Source of the DNA: an uncultured Bacteroides sp.
GTDB lineage: Bacteria; Bacteroidota; Bacteroidia; Bacteroidales; Bacteroidaceae
Assembly (NCBI GenBank): GCA_947074275.1
Contig: CAMTPA010000016.1
Span: 1 to 49,045 of the forward strand
Length of the DNA stretch: 49,045 nt
Direction of reading: 5' to 3'
Shown: positions 43,262 through 49,045 of the stretch, one piece after another
How positions within the stretch are numbered: the first letter of the stretch is position 1
How the letters are laid out: each line of letters starts with the position of its first letter
Translations under genes and position numbers: made by a program
Notes under the pieces: generated by a model
Seen by the model: the letters and a program-made list of their open reading frames with translations, nothing else
Told to the model about the DNA's origin: nothing
Databases searched by the model: none

Positions 43262-45442
43262 TTAGTTTGCCATTTCCGAAATGAATTTAATGCGCACCAA
43301 ACGAATCTCTTCTTCTGAATAGTCCTCACCCAACTCGGCCAGAGCCGCACTGATTTCATCGGTAGTAGATTCTTTGAAATAATCATAAATTTCATCCAAA
43401 TGGTCTTCATCCATTATTTCATCCAAGAAGTAATCAATATTAAGCTTCGTGCCCGAGAAGACAATTGCCTCCACTTCATCCAAAAGAACATCAAATTCAA
43501 TACCTTTGGACAAAGCAATATCATCCAAAGCCACTTTTCGGTCTATCGCTTGAATTATCGACACCTTCATTTTGGATTTGTTGGCCACCGTGCGCACACG
43601 TAGGTCTTCGGGACGCTCGATTTCGTTCTCCTCGCAATGACGTTTAATCAGCTTACAAAATTCTTCACCATAACGCTTTGCCTTACCAGCACCTACACCG
43701 GGAATATTTTGCAATTCATCCAGTGTCACAGGATATATGGTAGCCATCGCCTCTAAAGATGGGTCTTGGAAAATCACATAAGGAGGAACTTCCAATTTTT
43801 TAGAAAGCTTTTTACGAAGATCCTTCAACATTGTATAAAGTCCGGGGTCGACAGCGCAAGAGCTACCACCTCGTGCAGGGGTTTCCTCTTCAACATCGTC
43901 AAACTCATTATCCTCTGTTATTTTAAACGACTTTGGACTCTTCAAAAATTTATGTCCATCTTTTGTCACTTTCAACAGACCGTAGTTTTCTACATCTTTA
44001 TCTAAATAGCCAGCAATCAATGCTTGGCGAATCACAGCATTCCAAGTTTTATCTTCTTCGCCCATACCAGAACCGAACACTTCCAAATCTTCGTGCAGAT
44101 GCGCCTGTACTTCCGAAGTTTCTTTTCCTTGTAAAATATCTATGATATAATCAGCTTTAAAATTTTCTTTTACCGCTATAACTGTTTCAATTACAGCACA
44201 CAATAATTCTTTAGCCTCCACTTGTTTTTTAGGGTTTAAACAGTTGTCACAATTTCCGCAGTTTTCTTCCATATATTCCTCGCCGAAATAGTGCAATAAC
44301 GTTTTTCGTCTGCACACGGAAGATTCTGCATAAGCAGCCGTTTCCAACAGAAGTTGCTTACCAATTTCCTGCTCTGCCACAGGTTTGCCTTGCATAAATT
44401 TCTCTAATTTCTGCAAGTCTTTATTTGTATAGAAGGTAATACACTGACCTTCTCCACCATCTCTACCAGCACGTCCAGTTTCCTGATAGTAGCCTTCAAG
44501 ACTTTTGGGAATATCATAGTGCATCACATAGCGCACATCGGGTTTATCAATTCCCATACCAAATGCAATTGTAGCCACAATCACATCAATCTTCTCCATC
44601 AAGAAATCATCCTGATTCTGCGTTCTTGTGGCAGAATCCATACCTGCGTGGTAGGCGCGTGCATTAATGCCGTTGGCTTGCAATATTTCGGCAAGCTCTT
44701 CTACTTTTTTACGGCTCAAGCAGTAGATAATACCCGATTTCTCTGGATTATTCTTTATAAACTTTATTATGTCCTTGTCGATATTGTTCGTTTTCGAGCG
44801 CACTTCATAGTATAAGTTTGCCCTATTGAACGACGATTTAAAAACCTGTGCATCTATCATACCCAAGTTTTTTTGTATATCGTGCTGCACCTTAGGGGTG
44901 GCAGTAGCAGTCAATGCAATGAGGGGGGCTTTTCCTATTTCATTCACAATAGGTCGTATACGACGATATTCTGGTCTGAAATCGTGTCCCCACTCCGAAA
45001 TACAATGCGCTTCATCTACCGCATAAAACGAAATCGTTATTGTTTTCAAAAACTCTACGTACTCCTCTTTTGTCAGCGACTCGGGAGCCACATAAAGCAA
45101 CTTCGTTTTACCAGCAACAATATCCGATTTCACTTGGTCGATAGCACTCTTATTTAAAGAGGAGTTTATAAAATGAGCCACTCCATCGTCTTCGCTAAAG
45201 TTGCGCATTGCATCCACTTGATTTTTCATTAAAGCAATCAGTGGAGATATTACAATCGCAGTTCCTTCCATCAAAAGCGAGGGCAATTGATAACATAAAG
45301 ATTTACCACCCCCTGTTGGCATCAGCACAAAGGTGTCGTTACCATCAAGTAGGTTGTGTATGATTGCTTCTTGATTTCCTTTGAATTTATCAAATCCGAA
45401 ATATTTCTTCAATTGTTCGGTCAAATTAATCTTCTCTGCCAT
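43262..45442 (-). CDS. recQ: ATP-dependent DNA helicase RecQ
   Basis: A 3'-5' helicase of 726 residues from the chosen start. Seen: helicase motifs LMPTGGGKSLCYQLP (Walker A), AVDEAHCISEWGHDFRPEYRRI (DEAH), and QETGRAGRDG (motif VI). The RQC zinc cluster has Cys in CRRKTLLHYFGE and CGNCDNC; an HRDC domain (DPSLEAMATIYPVTLDELQNIPGVG) and a long acidic C-terminal part follow. A longer frame could start at TTG 45469, but I choose the ATG at 45442 (MAEKINLTEQLKKYFGF), which has the usual N-terminus. It acts at stalled forks and in recombination. Confidence 0.95.
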   Translation of the reverse strand: MAEKINLTEQLKKYFGFDKFKGNQEAIIHNLLDGNDTFVLMPTGGGKSLCYQLPSLLMEGTAIVISPLIALMKNQVDAMRNFSEDDGVAHFINSSLNKSAIDQVKSDIVAGKTKLLYVAPESLTKEEYVEFLKTITISFYAVDEAHCISEWGHDFRPEYRRIRPIVNEIGKAPLIALTATATPKVQHDIQKNLGMIDAQVFKSSFNRANLYYEVRSKTNNIDKDIIKFIKNNPEKSGIIYCLSRKKVEELAEILQANGINARAYHAGMDSATRTQNQDDFLMEKIDVIVATIAFGMGIDKPDVRYVMHYDIPKSLEGYYQETGRAGRDGGEGQCITFYTNKDLQKLEKFMQGKPVAEQEIGKQLLLETAAYAESSVCRRKTLLHYFGEEYMEENCGNCDNCLNPKKQVEAKELLCAVIETVIAVKENFKADYIIDILQGKETSEVQAHLHEDLEVFGSGMGEEDKTWNAVIRQALIAGYLDKDVENYGLLKVTKDGHKFLKSPKSFKITEDNEFDDVEEETPARGGSSCAVDPGLYTMLKDLRKKLSKKLEVPPYVIFQDPSLEAMATIYPVTLDELQNIPGVGAGKAKRYGEEFCKLIKRHCEENEIERPEDLRVRTVANKSKMKVSIIQAIDRKVALDDIALSKGIEFDVLLDEVEAIVFSGTKLNIDYFLDEIMDEDHLDEIYDYFKESTTDEISAALAELGEDYSEEEIRLVRIKFISEMAN

Positions 45443-45487
45443 CTTAAATCTCTGGTGTTTTTTATTCAACTCATCATTTTTATAAAA

Positions 45488-45511
45488 GGCACTTTCTTTT
45501 CAAAAGTGCTC
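45488..45511 (-). terminator. Hairpin between clpX and recQ (clpX terminator or recQ 5' leader)
   Basis: The stem pairs GCACTTT with AAAGTGC (7 bp, 45489-45495 with 45503-45509), extended by flanking bases, around a 7-nt loop. On the minus strand it is followed by TTTTATAAAAA. The expected recQ start site lies at its edge, so it may end clpX transcripts or be the first structure of the recQ mRNA. Confidence 0.6.
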
Positions 45512-45514
45512 TAA

Positions 45515-45545
45515 CAAAGTTATAAACAACTTCTTAAAAAACAAG
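45515..45545 (-). promoter_or_regulatory. Promoter of recQ
   Basis: On the minus strand CTTG (45542-45545), 19 nt, then TAACTTTG (45515-45522) make a near-complete match to the Bacteroidota promoter TTTG-N19-21-TAnnTTTG. It lies between clpX and the recQ start, so recQ can be expressed apart from the clp genes. Confidence 0.65.
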
Positions 45546-45612
45546 TATTATCGATTTATATTTTTGCACACAAGCACAAACACAAAGCTAATAAAGATTG
45601 ATGTATTTGATT

Positions 45613-46860
45613 TTAAGCAGTTTGCAACCTCGAAAGATTTGCCTTTTCCAATTGCTGTTTGGCATATTCGAGTGTCACTTTATACTCTTTTTCATTTGCA
45701 GATGGTATCTCAAACATTGTATCCATCATTATCGTCTCCACGATTGAACGCAATCCACGAGCACCCAGCTTATACTCCACCGCTTTATCTACGATGTAGT
45801 CGAACACATCCTCTTCAAACGTCAGTTCAATGCCATCCATTTCGAAAAGTTTGATATACTGCTTGATAATTGAATTTTTCGGCTCGGTAAGTATCGCGCG
45901 CAAAGCATCTCGATCCAAAGGGTTCAAGTAAGTCAACACGGGCAAACGACCGATAATCTCTGGAATCAATCCGAACGACTTCAAATCTTGCGGTGCAATG
46001 TATTGCATCATATTACTTTTGTCTACGCGAGCTGTTTTTTGCGATGCGCTATATCCTACCACGTGCGTGTTTAGGCGTTGCGCTATCTTCTTTTCAATAC
46101 CATCGAAAGCACCACCACAGATAAAAAGAATATTTTTGGTGTTTACTGGAATCATCTTTTGATCAGGGTGTTTACGTCCACCTTGAGGCGGCACATTCAC
46201 CACAGAACCTTCGAGCAGTTTTAGCAAACCCTGTTGCACACCTTCACCGCTCACATCACGTGTGATAGAGGGGTTGTCGCTTTTGCGAGCAATCTTATCA
46301 ATTTCATCGATAAATACGATTCCTTGCTCCGCCTCAGCCACATTGTAATCGGCCACTTGAAGCAAGCGTGTAAGAATGCTCTCGATATCTTCGCCCACAT
46401 AACCAGCTTCGGTCAACACCGTTGCATCTACAATAGTAAATGGCACGTGAAGCAACTTTGCAATGGTGCGAGCCAGCAAGGTTTTTCCCGTACCAGTGCT
46501 ACCCACCATTATAATATTGGATTTTTCTATCTCCACATCGTCTCCACTATCGTGTTGCAGCAAACGTTTGTAGTGGTTGTAAACCGATACTGAAAGAAAT
46601 CGCTTCGCATCATCTTGTCCAATCACATACTGGTCGAGAAATGATTTTATCGCGATGGGTTTAGGCAACTCCTCTAAGTTTAGTTTGGTTGCTCCTTTTG
46701 CTTTTTTTGTTTGCCCCAATGCTTCTTGTGTGATTTCGTAAGCTTGGGTAGAGCAACTGTCGCAAATGTAGCCGTTCATACCGGTAATCAGAAAGCCTAC
46801 CTCGTTTTCGGAACGACCACAAAAGCTACATTTATTTTTTTTTGATTTCGAATCAGCCAT
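45613..46860 (-). CDS. clpX: ATP-dependent Clp protease ATP-binding subunit ClpX
   Basis: The 415-residue protein has an N-terminal zinc-binding domain ([11 protein letters not shown] and CDSC, C4 type) and an AAA+ module. Walker A is [12 protein letters not shown], Walker [15 protein letters not shown], and sensor and substrate-handling motifs such as GYVGEDVE-like GYVGEDIE follow. It unfolds substrates and feeds them to ClpP, encoded only 2 bp upstream. The tig-clpP-clpX order is the standard one. Synthesis appears coupled to clpP because of the 2-bp gap. Confidence 0.98.
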   Translation of the reverse strand: MADSKSKKNKCSFCGRSENEVGFLITGMNGYICDSCSTQAYEITQEALGQTKKAKGATKLNLEELPKPIAIKSFLDQYVIGQDDAKRFLSVSVYNHYKRLLQHDSGDDVEIEKSNIIMVGSTGTGKTLLARTIAKLLHVPFTIVDATVLTEAGYVGEDIESILTRLLQVADYNVAEAEQGIVFIDEIDKIARKSDNPSITRDVSGEGVQQGLLKLLEGSVVNVPPQGGRKHPDQKMIPVNTKNILFICGGAFDGIEKKIAQRLNTHVVGYSASQKTARVDKSNMMQYIAPQDLKSFGLIPEIIGRLPVLTYLNPLDRDALRAILTEPKNSIIKQYIKLFEMDGIELTFEEDVFDYIVDKAVEYKLGARGLRSIVETIMMDTMFEIPSANEKEYKVTLEYAKQQLEKANLSRLQTA

Positions 46861-46862
46861 TT

Positions 46863-47525
46863 TTATTTTTTAATCAATACTTCATCTACCATACCATAGG
46901 CTTTTGCCTCTTCAGCTGTCATCCAGTAGTCACGATCAGAATCGGCCCACACCTTATCAAAGTCGGTGTGCGAGTGATCGGCTATTATTGTATACAGTTC
47001 TTTCTTTAATTTTGCAATTTCACGGGCTGTGATTTCAATATCCGAAGCCTGACCTTGCGCACCTCCCATTGGTTGGTGTATCATCACACGCGAGTGTTTC
47101 AAAGCAGAACGCTTGCCCGCAGTGCCCGCTACCAAAAGAACTGCAGCCATAGACGCTGCCATCCCTGTGCAGATAGTAGCCACATCGCTCGACACAAACT
47201 GCATTGTATCATAAATGCCCAAACCTGCATAAACAGAGCCACCGGGCGAGTTGATGTAAATTGATATATCTTTACCCGGATCTACCGAGTCGAGGTATAG
47301 CAACTGAGCTTGTAGCGTGTTGGCTGTATAGTCATCCACCTGAGTGCCCAAAAAGATGATTCTATCCATCATCAGACGAGAGAACACGTCTAATTGAGTC
47401 ACATTCAGTTGTCGTTCTTCCAAAATATAGGGATTGAGGTATCCGGATTGAGATTTAATTACGCCATCCAATACCATACTATTCATTCCTAAATGCTTGG
47501 TAGCATATTTTTTAAAATCATCCAT
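46863..47525 (-). CDS. clpP: ATP-dependent Clp protease proteolytic subunit ClpP
   Basis: The 220-residue serine protease has the catalytic triad in conserved contexts: Ser in CTGMAASMAAVLL, His in SRVMIHQPMGG, and Asp in DRDYWMTAEEAKAYGMVDE. INSPGGSVYAGLGIYDTM is also typical. The first 25 residues form a leader-like extension. It assembles as a tetradecamer docking onto ClpX. It follows tig with a hairpin between them and precedes clpX by 2 bp. Confidence 0.98.
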   Translation of the reverse strand: MDDFKKYATKHLGMNSMVLDGVIKSQSGYLNPYILEERQLNVTQLDVFSRLMMDRIIFLGTQVDDYTANTLQAQLLYLDSVDPGKDISIYINSPGGSVYAGLGIYDTMQFVSSDVATICTGMAASMAAVLLVAGTAGKRSALKHSRVMIHQPMGGAQGQASDIEITAREIAKLKKELYTIIADHSHTDFDKVWADSDRDYWMTAEEAKAYGMVDEVLIKK

Positions 47526-47595
47526 TTTAAAAACTCCTTTCTTATATGTTATATTAGTCTACAAAGAAACAAAAAAGAACACAGAGACACAAAAA

Positions 47596-47629
47596 AACAC
47601 AGAGTTATAATTGTATAAAACTCTGTGTT
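47596..47629 (-). terminator. Intrinsic terminator downstream of tig
   Basis: Arms AACACAGAGTT (47596-47606) and AACTCTGTGTT (47619-47629) form a perfect 11-bp stem with a 12-nt loop. On the minus strand a run of seven T begins inside the end of the stem. It lies 35 bp after the tig stop and separates tig from clpP-clpX. Confidence 0.75.
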
Positions 47630-47663
47630 CCTGTATTAAAATATACTTCTATATCGAAATGTT

Positions 47664-49019
47664 TTATTCAAACATTTTGTTGAAATCCTCCATTGAAACG
47701 CTCTTATTCTCCAAAGTCACTTGTGTTTTCAAAGCCGTTGCCAACTTCGCTTCCACCACGCGACCTACCAAGCCTTCTACGGTTTCTTTTTTCTTCAACA
47801 TTTCTTGTGCATAGTTTGCCAAAATATCTTCTGGAATAGACATCATACCGTATTGAGCGAACTGAGCTTTGGTAGCGTTTTTAGCCATTTCCATCACATC
47901 TTCTTGCTCTACTTTAATGTCGTTAGCTTTCACAAGTTGCTCTTTAGCCAAGTGCCAAGTAAGCTCTTCAATGCTCTTTTCGTAGTTTTCATTCACAAAC
48001 TCTTCGCCTTTTTCTTGGTTGTTGTTCAACATCACTCGTTTCAACAAAGCGTCTGGGAATTCCAATTTACCTACTTTTTCCAGCATCATCTTGCGCACGT
48101 CTATCATAAATTTGTAGTCGCTGTCGGCCACAAATTGAGATGCGATGCTTTCTTTTACTTTTGCACGAAACTCCTCTTCAGTTGTCACCACGCCTTCACC
48201 AAACACTTGGTCAAAAATTGTTTGATCCAAATCGCCAGCCACATAGCGAGTGATTTCTTGAATTTGGAAGCTGAAGTTCGACTTCATTTCGGCGGCAGCC
48301 TCTTTTTCAATTTTAAGCAGAGAAGCGATTTCCGATTCGCTACCATCGTAAGCCACGCTTGGGTTGAAAACCACCACGTCGTTTAGTTTCACACCGTTGA
48401 AGATAGCTTTTTGCTCATCATTTTTCATATAAGAAGGCATCAACACAGCGTCTTCTACCTGCACGCCACCCTCTTTTGGGTTTCCGTTCTCGTCAAGTTC
48501 CACCATCAAGCCTTTCAGCATATCATTATCTTGATAAGCTTCTACTTTTTCGTGCTTGCCATTGCGTTGAGTATAAGATTTCACTTGGTTTTCTACCATC
48601 TCATCAGTCACCTCAATAGTGTAGTAGTCTACCTTATCGTTTGCATCAACTTCCGCTTTAAATTCGGGTGCCAAAGCAATATCGAAGAAGAACTCAAACT
48701 CTTCCATTGTGTCGAAGTCAATCATTACTTGTTTTTCTTCGTTTGGCAATGGTTCGCCAAGTATATTCACGTTGTTGCTTTTGATATAGTCATAAACTGC
48801 ATCCGAAAGCATCTTGTTCACCTCTTCGGCAATTACAGATTTATTATACATTTTCTTAACCAAGCTCATTGGCACCATTCCCTTGCGGAAGCCTGGCATC
48901 TGAGCTTTTTGGCGCAAAGACTTCAAAGCCTTGTCTACTTTTTCTTGATAATCCGATTTTTCAATCTTCACAGTAAGCAAACCGCTTACCTTGTCAATGT
49001 TTTCAAATGAAACGTTCAT
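47664..49019 (-). CDS. tig: Trigger factor
   Basis: The 451-residue ribosome-associated chaperone starts with MNVSFENIDKVSGLLTVKIEK and a ribosome-binding loop PGFRKGMVP (43-50), where the consensus GFRxGKxP has Met in place of Lys. The middle part (about 155-235), where FKBP-type isomerase activity would lie, shows none of the usual GD-x-V-x-x-D-F and F-IPGFE signatures. The C-terminal chaperone arm (about 270-430) is present. It may therefore act purely as a chaperone. Its start is only 26 bp from the right end of the window, so its promoter is not seen. Confidence 0.95.
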   Translation of the reverse strand: MNVSFENIDKVSGLLTVKIEKSDYQEKVDKALKSLRQKAQMPGFRKGMVPMSLVKKMYNKSVIAEEVNKMLSDAVYDYIKSNNVNILGEPLPNEEKQVMIDFDTMEEFEFFFDIALAPEFKAEVDANDKVDYYTIEVTDEMVENQVKSYTQRNGKHEKVEAYQDNDMLKGLMVELDENGNPKEGGVQVEDAVLMPSYMKNDEQKAIFNGVKLNDVVVFNPSVAYDGSESEIASLLKIEKEAAAEMKSNFSFQIQEITRYVAGDLDQTIFDQVFGEGVVTTEEEFRAKVKESIASQFVADSDYKFMIDVRKMMLEKVGKLEFPDALLKRVMLNNNQEKGEEFVNENYEKSIEELTWHLAKEQLVKANDIKVEQEDVMEMAKNATKAQFAQYGMMSIPEDILANYAQEMLKKKETVEGLVGRVVEAKLATALKTQVTLENKSVSMEDFNKMFE

Positions 49020-49045
49020 CCTGTGACAATTAATTATTTGATTTA

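Noticed and set aside
45442..45469. Upstream TTG start of recQ, adding 9 residues
   Set aside because: The extension is charged and not typical of RecQ, while the ATG at 45442 gives the expected MAEKINLTEQLKKYFG start.
47721..49010. Two long plus-strand open frames (221 and 199 codons) opposite tig
   Set aside because: Both are shadows of the trigger factor gene with Phe/His-rich low-information translations.

Overview
The window reads as a chromosomal segment of a Bacteroidales bacterium (phylum Bacteroidota), probably with about 40% GC. Three things support this. The genes for trigger factor, ClpP, ClpX, RecQ, IMP dehydrogenase, three SurA/PpiC-type proteins, an OstA-like protein and MutL form one long minus-strand run typical of the order. 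Several families are largely confined to the phylum (DUF4836, DUF5063, DUF5687). Many genes are preceded by the Bacteroidota -7 promoter element TAnnTTTG rather than by a strong Shine-Dalgarno site. The genus cannot be fixed from the sequence alone.

Bases 1-9900 are the accessory part. A truncated minus-strand NAD(P)H oxidoreductase is followed by a tight five-gene plus-strand cassette (471-7828): an MmeI/YeeA-type DNA methyltransferase, a DUF1016/YhcG PD-(D/E)XK nuclease, an SF2 helicase, a small acidic protein, and a GIY-YIG nuclease fused to an ASCH domain. The arrangement looks like a multi-subunit restriction or anti-phage system. I cannot equate it with BREX, DISARM or a classical type I/III system. 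The methyltransferase's presumed target-recognition region is far more AT-rich than its flanks, which suggests specificity swapping. After a 350-bp gap with a small coding relic comes a second likely defence module: an OLD-like AAA ATPase overlapped by a DUF4276 Toprim-like protein (8179-9896).

Bases 10000-28100 are plus-strand core genes: DUF5063, a DEDDy exonuclease and an RlmI-type methyltransferase; a nucleoside transporter behind an unusual leader (promoter, 14-codon ORF, intrinsic terminator, second promoter); a bifunctional nuclease, RsmE, a DUF4836 lipoprotein and an ABC/FtsX-like pair; MiaA, a lipid kinase and KdsA; then an M16 protease, a DUF5687 permease with its ATPase, an NlpC/P60 lipoprotein and a TraB/GumN protein, partly overlapping.

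Bases 28100-49045 are minus-strand core genes: LpxH-like phosphatase, DUF59 Fe-S assembly factor, RadC, a GT2 glycosyltransferase, the pta-ackA acetate pathway, and the mutL-to-tig run. Envelope biogenesis recurs (KdsA, LpxH, OstA-like, SurA-like), as do protein quality control (Tig, ClpP, ClpX) and DNA repair (MutL, RecQ, RadC). Strong hairpin terminators separate mutL from pta, ackA from the glycosyltransferase, guaB from the PpiC operon, and tig from clpP. A 22-bp tandem repeat with palindromic cores lies upstream of radC.
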